DNA of 64,000 bases from Gammaproteobacteria bacterium (GCA_022600955.1 JAHZJK010000033.1:1-64000); one strand, 5' to 3'. Shown: positions 51,892 to 61,965, counted from the stretch's first letter. Made by a program: numbers and translations. The notes: a model not told the origin generated them from the letters alone.

Positions 51892-54278
51892 TACTGGTAT
51901 TTGCTCAGGCGCAGTGCGTTGAGAACGACCACCAGCGAACTGGCGCTCATGCCGATGGCGGCGAGCCACGGTGGAACCCACCCGGCCACCGCGAGCGGCA
52001 ATGCAGTTGCATTGTATACGATGGCCCAGATCAGGTTCTGGTGCACAATCCGCATCGTTTTTCGTGACATTCCCAATGCGGTGCGCAGTGGGCGCAATGA
52101 TTCGCCGAGCATAATCACATCAGCACTGGTTTGTGCCAGCAGCGCACCGTGCGCCGGTGCGATAGAAGCATTAGCGCCGGCCAGGACCGGCGCATCGTTG
52201 ATTCCGTCGCCGACCATAACGACATGCTGGCCTTGCTTCTGCAATGCTTCAATGAATTGCAGTTTTTGGCGTGGTGTACAGCCAGCTTCGAAGTTATCGA
52301 CACCCAATGCAGCCGCGGTTTTTGCAACCGCAGCAGGATTGTCACCACTGATAATAGTGGTAGCCAAACCGGCTGCACGCAGGTCCTGTAACACCTCGCG
52401 CGCATCGTCTCGCAACTTGTCTTCGATTCTGAACTCGGCAACACATTGCCCGTTGCGCGACAGATATATCGTGCCTGCTGACTGCTCTGATTCACGGCTG
52501 TAGTGGGCGAACGCCGCACTGCCGATGTTCCATGAATCAGTGCCAATGGTTCCGCTAACACCTTCTCCAACATGCACTGACAGGTTCTCGGCCTGCAGCG
52601 AAGTTTCGATGGCTCGAAACGCGTGCGCGAGAGGATGCGATGATGCTTGTTCGAGTGTTGCCGCAACCTGCTGGCAGTACGTTACGCTCAAATCGTTGTC
52701 GAAGACTGTGGTTGCAAGTAATTCTGGCCGGCCTCGGGTTAACGTCCCCGTCTTGTCAAACACGAAGTGCGTTGCGCGCGACAGGGTCTCAATAGCACTG
52801 CCGCTGGTAACCAGCAACTGCAGCTGCGACAGGCGACTTGCGGCCGTAGCGAATGCGGCAGGAGTGGCCAGGGCAAGCGCGCATGGGCATGTCACCACGA
52901 GCACGGAGAGTGTTATGACGAAAGCTCGCTCGGGCTCCACGTTGGCCCAGAATACGGCAACAGCCGTCGCAACCAGCAGCAACGCGACCACTATGTAGCT
53001 AGCGATGCGATCCGCGAGCTGCACAAATGCAGGGCGCGCAAATCGAGCACGCTCGCTAAGGCGACTGATTGTGCCCAGAGTCGTATCGGCACCGGTCACA
53101 GTGACTCGCATTTCTACCAGGCTGCCGAGGTTGATGCTGCCAGCCGCCAGTAAGTCGCCGTGCTTCCTGAGTTGTGGATTTGCTTCCCCACTCAGTAAGG
53201 CCTCGTCAACGGATGTCGTACCTTTTACGATGATCCCGTCAGCAGGAACGGGATCGCCGGCGCGGACAATAATCACATCGTCGCGTTGCAACTGCGTGAC
53301 TGGCACTATGGAGCGTTGTCCTTCCTGACTGAGCGTTGCAGTGTTCGGAACGAGTTGCGACAGGGCGGCACTTCGGTCAATCGAGCGATGCCGGGCGCGC
53401 ATTTCCAGGTAGCGGCCCAATGTCAGAAAAAAGACGAACATCGTCACAGAGTCGAACCACACGGCCGCGCCGTCTGCAAAAGTCGAATACAATGACGCGA
53501 TATAGGCCGCGCCAATAGCGACTGAAACCGGCAGGTCCATGCCCGGCATTCTGGCGCGTATACCCCGCCACGCGGCCGCAAAGAATGGGCGTGCCGCGTA
53601 CAGCACGACAGGTGTGGTAACGAACAGGCTGACGAAGCGGAGAAATCGCCGCATATCGGCGTCGATTCCCTGAAAGTCGCCTGCGTACAGACCGACTGCA
53701 AACATCATGACCTGCATCATGCCAAGCGAAGCAACCAGCAGCCGCTTCAATGCTGCACGCTGTTCCAGGACCTCAGGTCGCGCCGTGTCGTCGGGCAGTA
53801 GTGGTTGCGGCTGATAGCCGAGATTACTAAAGGCCTGCAGGATTCCGCCAAGCCCCGTTTTAGCGGGCGAGAAAGTCACCCTGACTCGATGCGTGACCGG
53901 ATTTACGTCAACACCGCGAACGCCGTCTAGTTTTCCCAGTGAGGTCTCGATGAGCCAGCTGCAGGCCGAGCAGTACATTCCGCCGGCATACACCGTGACA
54001 CTGCAGTCATTGTCACCAATATGGGCAAATGCCCGCAACATGTCGTCGCTATCGAAAGTCTGCCACTCATTGCTGTCGTCTGCCGGTTTGCCAGTGCCCG
54101 GAAGTGGTGCATCTCGCATCGCGTAGTAACTGGACATGCCGGAGTCGCGTATCAGCTCGGCAACGGCCTTGCATCCAGGGCAGCACACCGGGCGTTCGAC
54201 GTCTTCCAGGCAGACGCGCAGATCGCAGTTACGCGGAATCGGCAGCGCACAATGAAAGCAGTTTTCAGGGACCGCCAT
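51891..54278 (-). CDS. ccoI: copper P-type ATPase CcoI
   Basis: A 795-residue P1B ATPase. It has an N-terminal Cys-rich region (CFHCALP, CCPGCKA), a heavy-metal-associated domain with GMYCSACSWLI, the transmembrane CPCALA motif, the phosphorylation site DKTGTLTRG and GDGINDAPVL. It exports copper to the periplasm for cbb3 oxidase maturation. It overlaps ccoH by 14 bases and ccoS by three. Confidence 0.95.
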   Translation of the reverse strand: MAVPENCFHCALPIPRNCDLRVCLEDVERPVCCPGCKAVAELIRDSGMSSYYAMRDAPLPGTGKPADDSNEWQTFDSDDMLRAFAHIGDNDCSVTVYAGGMYCSACSWLIETSLGKLDGVRGVDVNPVTHRVRVTFSPAKTGLGGILQAFSNLGYQPQPLLPDDTARPEVLEQRAALKRLLVASLGMMQVMMFAVGLYAGDFQGIDADMRRFLRFVSLFVTTPVVLYAARPFFAAAWRGIRARMPGMDLPVSVAIGAAYIASLYSTFADGAAVWFDSVTMFVFFLTLGRYLEMRARHRSIDRSAALSQLVPNTATLSQEGQRSIVPVTQLQRDDVIIVRAGDPVPADGIIVKGTTSVDEALLSGEANPQLRKHGDLLAAGSINLGSLVEMRVTVTGADTTLGTISRLSERARFARPAFVQLADRIASYIVVALLLVATAVAVFWANVEPERAFVITLSVLVVTCPCALALATPAAFATAASRLSQLQLLVTSGSAIETLSRATHFVFDKTGTLTRGRPELLATTVFDNDLSVTYCQQVAATLEQASSHPLAHAFRAIETSLQAENLSVHVGEGVSGTIGTDSWNIGSAAFAHYSRESEQSAGTIYLSRNGQCVAEFRIEDKLRDDAREVLQDLRAAGLATTIISGDNPAAVAKTAAALGVDNFEAGCTPRQKLQFIEALQKQGQHVVMVGDGINDAPVLAGANASIAPAHGALLAQTSADVIMLGESLRPLRTALGMSRKTMRIVHQNLIWAIVYNATALPLAVAGWVPPWLAAIGMSASSLVVVLNALRLSKYQ

Positions 54279-54789
54279 CCGCCGCCGCGCCCATGCGTAT
54301 CAACGACTCGCCTGACCATTCACCTGACAGGCGCCATGCGTCGCCGGATGCCAGCACAACGTAGTAGCGTCCCTTGGGTGGACTGACAAAATGTCCTACC
54401 CAAACGGGCTTTCCATCCTGCCCTGGCATTCCCTGTAACAGCTCCGCCTCCGCATCCCTGGTAGCAAGCGTCGGGTGCAACAGTTGCAGCGTTAGTGATG
54501 TCGACGCTGCAAGTGATTTGTCAGATGACAGCGTTACAACGATTGACCCGGTATCGGAATTGATCGCGACCCCTGCTGAAACTCCGGCATCAGTCGCGCT
54601 TCGTTCTGCGGCGAGATTGCGTTCGGTGACGACGTTCACGCCGTCATCCGAGTTGATGACGAGTGAGTCCGAGGTTTGCATGGCAATCCAGACCGTGTAT
54701 AGACCGGCTACAACGGCGGATGCTGGCAGCGCAATGATGAACCACGGCCAGAATTGCCGGTACCACGGAAGTGTGTCTTCTCTTTGCAT
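54265..54789 (-). CDS. ccoH: FixH/CcoH-family protein
   Basis: A 174-residue membrane-anchored protein starting MQREDTLPWYRQFWPWFIIA. One helix is followed by a periplasmic beta domain (GKPVWVGHFVSPPKGRYYVV). FixH/CcoH stabilises the cbb3 complex during assembly. It lies between ccoG and ccoI as in standard loci. Confidence 0.88.
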   Translation of the reverse strand: MQREDTLPWYRQFWPWFIIALPASAVVAGLYTVWIAMQTSDSLVINSDDGVNVVTERNLAAERSATDAGVSAGVAINSDTGSIVVTLSSDKSLAASTSLTLQLLHPTLATRDAEAELLQGMPGQDGKPVWVGHFVSPPKGRYYVVLASGDAWRLSGEWSGESLIRMGAAADGGP

Positions 54790-54798
54790 GTGGGTCCG

Positions 54799-56172
54799 TC
54801 AGGGGGTCGGGCCGAGGAAGCGACTGTCTTCGGTCCTGTTTGTATTGGTGTCATCGAGTGCCGTTGCGATGAAGTTTATCGTCGCCACTCCGGAAGCGTT
54901 GTCGCGATGAGCACGTGCTCGTACGGGCAGCGACAGCACCCCGCCGCCGGCAACGGTCACTGTTTCGTCTACACCGTCTAGAAAAATCCCGTCGACGCCT
55001 TCGACCGCGAGACTGAAATGGCGTTCTTCATTGCTCTGATTAATCAACTTAATCGTATAGCTGTTTTCAATCAGGTCACCGGGCAGCTCACGGTAGAGTG
55101 CGTTTCGGTCGCGGATAACGTCAAGGATGATGGGTGTCCGCATCGCCATGGAGGTGACCAGTGCGCCGACCAGCAGCAGCAACAAGCCTGCATATACGAG
55201 CATGCGCGGGCGCACAACATGAGTTTCCTTGTTGTGTAGAGAATGCTCTGTCGTATACCGAACCAGCCCGCGCGGGTAGTTCATTTTATCCATAACCGAG
55301 TCGCAGGCATCGATACAGGCGGCGCAGGCAATGCACTCGTACTGCAATCCCTCGCGAATATCGATACCGGTAGGACAGACCTGCACACAGAGTGTGCAGT
55401 CTATGCAGTCACCGAGGCCTGCCTGTTTTGGGTCAACAGAACGTTTGCGTCCGCCGCGTGGTTCGCCACGCTCTGTGTCGTAGGAGATTATCAGCGTGTC
55501 TTTGTCGAACATCGCGCTCTGGAAGCGCGCATATGGGCACATGTATTTGCAAACCTGTTCCCGCATATAGCCCGCATTGCCATAGGTTGCGAAACCGTAG
55601 AACAGCCCCCAGAACAACGTCCAGCCGCCAACGCTCAGCGCAACAATCTCAGCGCCGAGTTCCCGGATTGGTGTGAAGTAACCTACGAACGTGAATCCGG
55701 TCCAGAGAGAAAACGTGACCCACAAGAACTGTTTCGAACCCTTGCGCCGTAACTTGTTCCATGACCACGGTGCCTTATCGAGCTTCATGCGTTGCGAACG
55801 TGTGCCTTCCGTAAACTGCTCCATCCAGATAAACGCTTCTGTCCAGACGGTTTGCGGGCACGCAAAGCCGCACCAGAGGCGACCGGCGAGCGCGGTAAAA
55901 AAGAACAGGGACAGCGCGGCAATAATCAGCAGCAACGCCAGGTACGGAAAATCCTGTGGCCACAGGGTGAGACCGAGCAAGTAGAATTTGCGCGCTGGCA
56001 GGTCGAACAGAAATGCCTGACGCTCATCCCACACGAGCCAGGGCACAGCATAGAAGAGGCCCAGCAAAATGATCGTTGCCAGCTTGCTGAGGTTTGCGAA
56101 GCGACCCTTTATTTCGCGCGGGTAGATTTTCTTCGCGCTCTCGTACATCGACGCGGGTCGCGGGTCAGTCAT
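54799..56172 (-). CDS. ccoG: cbb3 oxidase accessory iron-sulfur protein CcoG
   Basis: A 457-residue RdxA/FixG-type protein. It has several membrane helices and a polyferredoxin core with CGFACPQTVWTEAF, CKYMCPYARFQSAM, CIDCTLCVQVCPTGIDIR and CIACAACIDACD. It works with CcoI in copper reduction and delivery. A C-terminal beta domain of FixG type follows the last helix. It is upstream of ccoH. Confidence 0.94.
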   Translation of the reverse strand: MTDPRPASMYESAKKIYPREIKGRFANLSKLATIILLGLFYAVPWLVWDERQAFLFDLPARKFYLLGLTLWPQDFPYLALLLIIAALSLFFFTALAGRLWCGFACPQTVWTEAFIWMEQFTEGTRSQRMKLDKAPWSWNKLRRKGSKQFLWVTFSLWTGFTFVGYFTPIRELGAEIVALSVGGWTLFWGLFYGFATYGNAGYMREQVCKYMCPYARFQSAMFDKDTLIISYDTERGEPRGGRKRSVDPKQAGLGDCIDCTLCVQVCPTGIDIREGLQYECIACAACIDACDSVMDKMNYPRGLVRYTTEHSLHNKETHVVRPRMLVYAGLLLLLVGALVTSMAMRTPIILDVIRDRNALYRELPGDLIENSYTIKLINQSNEERHFSLAVEGVDGIFLDGVDETVTVAGGGVLSLPVRARAHRDNASGVATINFIATALDDTNTNRTEDSRFLGPTP

Positions 56173-56184
56173 TGTCGATCCCTG

Positions 56185-56484
56185 CTATTGCTGCTTGTCG
56201 CGGTGCGCTGCGTCGCGTTTTGGCGCCGTGCGCACCAGGAACGCTGTGATTCCTGAACAGACCAGACTGAGCGACCAGAAGAAAAAGAAGCCCGCAGCAT
56301 AACCGGCGTCACGATCGATATTGAGGTCTTCATCGAATACCACCGAGAGATCAACGGGATCGAATAATGCGAAAAAAACCATCGTCCCGACCGCAGCACA
56401 CAGAAATGAAATCCAGACGACCGTGAACACTGCCTGCTTGTCGCGGCTCCATTGTTTCGCGCCTCTGTACTCTTCGCTGATCAC
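56185..56484 (-). CDS. small two-helix membrane protein of cbb3 locus
   Basis: A 99-residue protein with two hydrophobic segments (VVWISFLCAAVGTMVFFALF and GYAAGFFFFWSLSLVCSGIT) separated by an acidic loop. It lies between ccoP and ccoG with short gaps, so it belongs to the operon. I do not recognise a named family. A role as an additional oxidase subunit or assembly helper is inference. Confidence 0.78.
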   Translation of the reverse strand: MISEEYRGAKQWSRDKQAVFTVVWISFLCAAVGTMVFFALFDPVDLSVVFDEDLNIDRDAGYAAGFFFFWSLSLVCSGITAFLVRTAPKRDAAHRDKQQ

Positions 56485-56504
56485 CGCGCGCTCGTACCTC
56501 CGGG

Positions 56505-57401
56505 TTAGTCCTGTCCTGACAGGCTGGCAACGTAAGCTGCGAGAATTTTGGTGCGATCTTCGCCCAGCAACTCTCCGTGAGCAGGCATTATGCCATTTCG
56601 GCCACTGATAATCGTGGTGTGGACGGCGTCATGCGATGAGCCGTACAACCATATATCGTCAGTAAGATTCGGTGCACCGAAAACCGGGTTGCCACTGCCG
56701 TCCGCGTTGTGGCAAGCGCTGCAAAGTGCAACAAACATTGGCTTGGCGCTATTCGCTGCGGCATCTGCTTCGATGAGTTCGCTGAGGCTTCTGACATAGC
56801 TGACCATGTTGTCGACTCCTGCATCGCCACCCAGTGCCGGCGCAAGTACCGGCATTACGCCGCTACGGCCATGCGTCAACGTCGCCGTCAGTGCGGCTTC
56901 GGTACCACCCCACAGCCAGTCATCATCGGTGAGATTTGGATAGCCGGTTGCACCGCGAGCATCTGATCCGTGGCAGGTAGTGCAGTAACTCGCGTACAGG
57001 CTTGCGCCGAGGCTCATAGCCTCGTCGTTGTCCTGCAGCGTGTCGAATTCCATTGCGGCGAAACGCTCGTAAATTGGCTCGTAGCGTTCTGCGGCGGCCT
57101 GCATTTCGGCTTCGTACTGACCTTCCTGTGACCAGCCGATGACACCTTCCCAGCTGCCGAGGCCAGGGTAGGCGATCATATAGCCAACTGCCCACGCGAT
57201 GGTAATGAAGTACAGGTACAGCCACCACTTGGGTGCCGGGTTGTTCCATTCTTCGAGATCGCCATCCCAGGTATGACCGACGACGTCATCGTCAGCGATA
57301 TTTTGTGGGCCCTGTTTTGATGACCAGCTGATTAGCCAGGCACACCAGATTACAAATGCGATGGTGCCGGCAGCAATGAACCAGTGCCAGAATGCAGGCA
57401 T
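56505..57401 (-). CDS. ccoP: cbb3 oxidase diheme subunit CcoP
   Basis: A 298-residue subunit with two N-terminal helices and two cytochrome c domains, seen as CTTCH (140-144) and CSACH (227-231). It passes electrons to CcoO/CcoN. Its ATG overlaps the ccoQ stop (TAATG). Length and heme number are normal for the family. Confidence 0.96.
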   Translation of the reverse strand: MPAFWHWFIAAGTIAFVIWCAWLISWSSKQGPQNIADDDVVGHTWDGDLEEWNNPAPKWWLYLYFITIAWAVGYMIAYPGLGSWEGVIGWSQEGQYEAEMQAAAERYEPIYERFAAMEFDTLQDNDEAMSLGASLYASYCTTCHGSDARGATGYPNLTDDDWLWGGTEAALTATLTHGRSGVMPVLAPALGGDAGVDNMVSYVRSLSELIEADAAANSAKPMFVALCSACHNADGSGNPVFGAPNLTDDIWLYGSSHDAVHTTIISGRNGIMPAHGELLGEDRTKILAAYVASLSGQD

Positions 57402-57568
57402 TAGATGTTCTCCCGCTCATTATTTAAGTGTGTGTCGTCTTCCAGCGGCAATGCGGCGGAAGCATCAAAGTCTTTTTTACGACGGCTGCTCCAGGCCCAG
57501 ATCCAGATGCCAATGAAGGCAAAAAAGATCACTGCCGTGAGAACGCCGCGGACCAAATCGATATCCAT
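57401..57568 (-). CDS. ccoQ: cbb3 oxidase small subunit CcoQ
   Basis: This 55-residue frame between ccoO and ccoP reads MDIDLVRGVLTAVIFFAFIG, then a Trp-rich end of helix (IWIWAW) and a charged C-terminus (SSRRKKDFDASAALPLEDD). One membrane helix plus RRKKDFD is the FixQ/CcoQ signature. It is short enough to be missed by length-filtered gene finding. The stop overlaps the ccoP start. Confidence 0.92.
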   Translation of the reverse strand: MDIDLVRGVLTAVIFFAFIGIWIWAWSSRRKKDFDASAALPLEDDTHLNNERENI

Positions 57569-57574
57569 GTGCAT

Positions 57575-58186
57575 CTACCGCCGAGTCTTGCGGTTGGTGC
57601 CAAGACCCTGCAGGTAAGCAATCATCGCGTCCAGCTCGGTCTTGCCCTCGACAGCAGCCGCTGCGCCTGCGATGTCTTCATCGCTGTATGGGTCGCCCAG
57701 AAACTGCAGCGTTTTGAGCTTGGTCGTGATCAGTTCGCCGTCAACCATTGTTTCGGCGAGCCATGGGTAGGCCGGCATGTTGGATTCCGGCACCAGCGCA
57801 CGCGGGTCCATGAGGTGCAGCCTTTGCCAGGCATCGCTATAGCGGCCACCGACTCGCGCCAGGTCCGGGCCGGTGCGTTTCGAACCGAACTGGAACGGCC
57901 GATCGTAGACCGTTTCGCCTGCTGTTGTGTAGGGACCGTAGCGCTCGGTCTCGCTGCGAAAAGGGCGAATCATTTGCGAGTGACAGTTGTAGCAACCCTC
58001 GCGAACGTAGATGTCACGCCCTGCCAGTCGCAACGGTGGATACGGCTCAATGTTCTCTGCCGGTTCGGTAGCATCCGAGCTCAACATGAGCGGAATGATC
58101 TCAATCAGTCCGCCAACACTGATCGCGACGACGATCAGTACCATCATCAGGTTCAGGCTCTTCTCAATAGTTTCGTGGCGCATCAA
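57575..58186 (-). CDS. ccoO: cbb3 oxidase monoheme subunit CcoO
   Basis: A 203-residue subunit with one N-terminal helix and a cytochrome c site CYNCH (65-69), followed by [17 protein letters not shown], typical of CcoO. A distal Met is expected in the MPAYPWL region. It lies nine bases after ccoN. Confidence 0.96.
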   Translation of the reverse strand: MMRHETIEKSLNLMMVLIVVAISVGGLIEIIPLMLSSDATEPAENIEPYPPLRLAGRDIYVREGCYNCHSQMIRPFRSETERYGPYTTAGETVYDRPFQFGSKRTGPDLARVGGRYSDAWQRLHLMDPRALVPESNMPAYPWLAETMVDGELITTKLKTLQFLGDPYSDEDIAGAAAAVEGKTELDAMIAYLQGLGTNRKTRR

Positions 58187-58195
58187 TAGGCTCCT

Positions 58196-59611
58196 TTACG
58201 CCGGGTCCAGAACCGCAACGGGTACTGGTTTGTTATTGCTTACGGTCTTCCAGACGTTATAAGCCATGATAATCATGCCGCTGAAGAACAGCAGTCCGCC
58301 GATGAGTCGCAGGCCGTAGTACGGATACGTCGCCTTGAGCGATTCTACGAAGGAATACGTTAGCGTGCCGTCGTCATTTACCGCACGCCACATCAATCCC
58401 TGCGTGATGCCGGCGACCCACAGTGCTACGGCGTAGAGCACAACACCAATCGTTGAGGTCCAGAAGTGAACATCGATCAACTTGGTGCTGTACATCGAGT
58501 CGCGATTGTATAGTCGTGGTATCAGGCAATAGAGCGTACCGATCGTCATCATCGCAACCCAACCGAGGGCGCCAGAGTGAACGTGGCCGATAGTCCAGTC
58601 CGTGTAGTGAGACAGGGCGTTGACGGTCTTGATCGACATCATCGGCCCCTCGAAAGTCGACATGCCATAGAACGACAAGGAGACAATCATAAACTTCAGG
58701 ATCGGATCTGAGCGTAGCTTATGCCATGCACCGGACAGCGTCATGATGCCGTTGATCATGCCGCCCCAGGACGGCGCCAGCAGAATAATTGAGAACACCA
58801 TGCCGAGCGTCTGTGCCCAGTCGGGTAATGAGGTGTAATGCAGGTGATGTGGGCCAGCCCACATATAGATAGCGATCAGGGACCAGAAATGCACAACCGA
58901 CAAGCGGTATGAATACACGGGCCGGCCAGCCTGTTTCGGTACAAAGTAGTACATCATGCCAAGGAAGCCAGCTGTCAGGAAGAAGCCCACAGCATTGTGG
59001 CCGTACCACCACTGCATCATACCGTCGACGACCCCGGTGTAGATGCTGTATGACTTGAACAGCGATACCGGAACGGCAAGATTGTTGAAAATATGCAGGA
59101 CTGCAACGGTGATGATAAACGCACCGTAAAACCAGTTCGCAACGTAGATATGTTTGATACGACGCTTGGCAATGGTGCCAAAGAATACAACGGCGTAAGA
59201 GACCCAGACGACGGTGATGAGCAGATCGATCGGCCACTCAAGCTCTGCGTATTCCTTACTTTGGGTGATGCCCAATGGCAACGTGATGGCCGCCAGAAGA
59301 ATGACGACTTGCCAGCCCCAGAACGTGAAAGCCGCGAGCTTGTCAAATGCCAGCCGTACGTGGCAGGTTCGTTGCACTACGTAGTAGGACGTTGCAAAAA
59401 GCGCGGAGCCACCAAACGCGAAAATGACTGCATTGGTGTGCAACGGTCGTAAGCGGCTGTAGGTCAGGAATGACAGATCAAAGTTGAGCTGCGGCCAGAT
59501 CAGCTGTGCGGCAATAAGAACGCCAACCAGCATGCCGACGATGCCCCAGACGACCACCATGATCGTAAACTGACGTACCACCTTGTCGTTGTAAGAAGCT
59601 GTTGTATCCAA
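58196..59611 (-). CDS. ccoN: cbb3 oxidase catalytic subunit CcoN
   Basis: A 471-residue heme-copper oxidase catalytic subunit with twelve helices. It has the low-spin heme His region FSLL-like ([20 protein letters not shown]) and the binuclear-centre motif [20 protein letters not shown]. It reduces oxygen with high affinity. TTG 59611 (then [13 protein letters not shown]) is preferred because family members start there; an upstream ATG at 59677 would add 22 unlike residues. Confidence 0.94.
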   Translation of the reverse strand: MDTTASYNDKVVRQFTIMVVVWGIVGMLVGVLIAAQLIWPQLNFDLSFLTYSRLRPLHTNAVIFAFGGSALFATSYYVVQRTCHVRLAFDKLAAFTFWGWQVVILLAAITLPLGITQSKEYAELEWPIDLLITVVWVSYAVVFFGTIAKRRIKHIYVANWFYGAFIITVAVLHIFNNLAVPVSLFKSYSIYTGVVDGMMQWWYGHNAVGFFLTAGFLGMMYYFVPKQAGRPVYSYRLSVVHFWSLIAIYMWAGPHHLHYTSLPDWAQTLGMVFSIILLAPSWGGMINGIMTLSGAWHKLRSDPILKFMIVSLSFYGMSTFEGPMMSIKTVNALSHYTDWTIGHVHSGALGWVAMMTIGTLYCLIPRLYNRDSMYSTKLIDVHFWTSTIGVVLYAVALWVAGITQGLMWRAVNDDGTLTYSFVESLKATYPYYGLRLIGGLLFFSGMIIMAYNVWKTVSNNKPVPVAVLDPA

Positions 59612-59623
59612 GGGACGGTCCCT
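59611..59623. promoter_or_regulatory. palindrome at the ccoN start
   Basis: AGGGAC-G-GTCCCT covers the sequence just before the ccoN TTG start, including its AGGGA ribosome-like site on the minus strand. A DNA-binding protein or structure there could control initiation. No FNR-type TTGAT-N4-ATCAA box is visible in the surrounding 200 bases. Confidence 0.35.
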
Positions 59624-59835
59624 GCAAATTGAAATTGAGTTGAATGGGCTGCGACGCGGCGACACTTGCTCACGCATGGAGCAGTATAGCCTCCGAAGCC
59701 GCGGCTAGGCTAACAGGACTCAGCGACGAATCGGATAGGTGAGGATACGTATGGCGCCGGCGTTGCAACAGTGGTCCAAATGTTACCCCGGCGCGATTCT
59801 GCGTTGGTGCCCCAGGTACTGGTAAGCTACTCATT

Positions 59836-61398
59836 ATGAATAAGAAACCGCTTGCTTCGGAAATCGCGAAAGTTGCCGAGTCGGATGTGTTTTTTCGCAA
59901 CTTACTTGAATCGGCACCGGATGCGATGGTCATCGCTGATGCGTCCGGGCATATGGCTTTGGTCAACGCCCAGACTGAGGCGATGTTCGGCTACGCCCGG
60001 TCGGAACTGATCGGCTTTCCGATCGAGAAGCTGTTGCCCGAGAACATTCGGGACAAACACATACAACACCGGACCAGCTACCAGGACACTCCCGCTGTCC
60101 GACCGATGGGGCAGGGCATGCAACTCGTGGGCAGGCGCAGCGATGGCACTGAGTTTCCGGTGGAAATCAGTCTCAGTCCCGTGCAAACGGAAGCCGGGCA
60201 ATTTGTATCCAGCGTGATTCGCGATGTTACCGTGCGCCAGCGGATGGAGCAGGATATTATTGCGGCACAGCGCGCTGCAGAGCGCGCTAACAAAGCCAAC
60301 AGTGCGTTTCTCGCAGCGGCAAGCCATGACCTGCGGCAACCGGTGCAGGCCTTAAGCCTTCTGAATGGGGCATTGCGCCGTACTGTGCAGGATGAGCGCG
60401 CCCTGCAGATGATCGAGCACCAGGATGCGTCATTGACGGGTATGACTAACCTGTTGAATTCGCTGCTTGATATCAGCCGCCTTGATGCCGGTGCCGTAGT
60501 ACCGGAGTTCGAAGAATTTCCAATGCAGCGCCTGATTGACAGGCTGTCGGCTGAGTTTGCACGGCAGGCACAACACAAGGGTTTGAATTTCTCGTCGCTG
60601 GCCTGCGACGCGGTTGTTCGTAGTGACCCCAACTTGCTCGCGGAGGTGATTACGAACCTGGTTTCCAATGCGATCCGATACACGGTCAGCGGCGATGTTC
60701 GGCTCGAGTGCATTGAAGAAGGCGGTCATTGCCATCTGCAGGTGTCTGATACCGGTATCGGTATCGAGTCGGATCAGCTTGAGCAAATCTTCACGGAGTT
60801 TCATCAGTGCAAATCGACCGGCAGCAGCAAGGAAGGCTTTGGTCTCGGACTGGCGATTGTGCGGCGTCTGACCGACTTGCTTGATCACCGCATTGATGTG
60901 GACTCGGATCCGGGCAAAGGCTCCAGGTTTACGGTGATGGTGCCGATCATCGAGGATGCCGTTGCAGGTGACGAAGATGATGAGGAAGGTCTGCACAGAA
61001 GTGGCAATAGCGGCGGTCTGATCATTCTGATAGAGGACGACGTGAATGTCGCGGACGCCTGGGGCATGTTGCTGGAGGCCGAAGGATACCGGGTCGCCAT
61101 GGCCGCATCCGCGGCCGAAGCCAGCGCGCTGGTGCAGCATCTCGACGAGCAGCCGGTACTTCTGATTTCAGACTTTCACCTGCTTGGTGGGTCAACGGGC
61201 ATCGAGGCGGTGCGGCTGATTCGTGCGGAGTACGAGCGTGATATTCCCGCTTTCATTGTCACGGGTGACACGTCGAAAATCGTCAGGGATTCGCGATTGC
61301 TGGACAATTGCACGTTGATGAGCAAACCGGTCGACACCAACCGACTGTTAATCGCCGCAACGTATGCGACGCAAACGGGCGTTGTACCTGAGGACTAA
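59836..61398 (+). CDS. PAS hybrid histidine kinase with receiver domain
   Basis: A 520-residue kinase. The PAS domain spans about 20-135 and contains IRDKHIQHRT (His75, His78). The dimerisation domain has SHDLRQPVQ (His164), the ATPase has N274/N278, DTGIGI and GFGLGL, and a C-terminal receiver (about 394-512) has acceptor Asp446. No membrane segment is seen, so it is cytoplasmic. His75 aligns by eye with the FixL heme ligand, but the motif is also common in other PAS domains. It is divergent from ccoN and may sense oxygen or redox state. Confidence 0.9.
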   Translation: MNKKPLASEIAKVAESDVFFRNLLESAPDAMVIADASGHMALVNAQTEAMFGYARSELIGFPIEKLLPENIRDKHIQHRTSYQDTPAVRPMGQGMQLVGRRSDGTEFPVEISLSPVQTEAGQFVSSVIRDVTVRQRMEQDIIAAQRAAERANKANSAFLAAASHDLRQPVQALSLLNGALRRTVQDERALQMIEHQDASLTGMTNLLNSLLDISRLDAGAVVPEFEEFPMQRLIDRLSAEFARQAQHKGLNFSSLACDAVVRSDPNLLAEVITNLVSNAIRYTVSGDVRLECIEEGGHCHLQVSDTGIGIESDQLEQIFTEFHQCKSTGSSKEGFGLGLAIVRRLTDLLDHRIDVDSDPGKGSRFTVMVPIIEDAVAGDEDDEEGLHRSGNSGGLIILIEDDVNVADAWGMLLEAEGYRVAMAASAAEASALVQHLDEQPVLLISDFHLLGGSTGIEAVRLIRAEYERDIPAFIVTGDTSKIVRDSRLLDNCTLMSKPVDTNRLLIAATYATQTGVVPED

Positions 61399-61399
61399 G

Positions 61400-61789
61400 T
61401 CAGCCGAACGCGATCCAGCTCAGCACAGACTTCGACATTGCGACACCTGAAATGTACGCAAAAACGGCGAGCGCAGCGACGAATGCCGTGATTCTGATCT
61501 GTCGTGTCGGGCCGCGTTTTATCGCGATAGTGCCAAGTACGATGTAAACAATCAGGCCAGTAAATTTGGCAAGCAACCACGGTTGCGTAAATACGTTCAA
61601 TCCCAGCAGCCAGACCAGCGCGATGCCTGCAAGCAGGAACACGGTGTCGATAATATGCGGCGCGATCCTGGTCACGCGATGCTGCAATAGCTCAGACCCT
61701 TGCATCATCCAGATACTGCGCAAAATAAAGCCGGATATCGTCAATACCGCAGCACCCATGTGTATGTTTTTCAGTAGCAGGTAACTCAA
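61400..61789 (-). CDS. SirB2-family membrane protein
   Basis: A 129-residue protein with four hydrophobic helices and the SirB2 start LLLKNIHMGAAVLTISGFI and PHIIDTVFLLAGIAL. TTG 61789 has AGGAG seven bases upstream. The family is of unknown function, though it was named after an S. enterica invasion regulator locus. It is convergent with the PAS kinase, with only one base between them. Confidence 0.88.
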   Translation of the reverse strand: MSYLLLKNIHMGAAVLTISGFILRSIWMMQGSELLQHRVTRIAPHIIDTVFLLAGIALVWLLGLNVFTQPWLLAKFTGLIVYIVLGTIAIKRGPTRQIRITAFVAALAVFAYISGVAMSKSVLSWIAFG

Positions 61790-61965
61790 CGTCGGGCTCC
61801 TCCCGATTGAACGCCGTCATTCTATTTCAATACACACCGAAAGACCCGGATTTTGCTGCAGAAATATGCGAATCCCGCTGCCCGGTAGGTGAAGCTACCT
61901 ATAGTTTCTGAGGGCGCCTCTGGCAGTGTACGCGGTGGGGAATTCACAGTTACCAAGGCTCTAAA

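Noticed and set aside
59612..59835. FNR/Anr site between ccoN and the PAS kinase
   Set aside because: No TTGAT-N4-ATCAA match was found; AATTGAAATTGAG is only a chance resemblance.
61790..61965. Cobalamin riboswitch or Fur box before the TonB receptor
   Set aside because: Only a short hairpin (GGTAG-N6-CTACC) is visible. Neither the B12 box nor a Fur-type repeat could be recognised.
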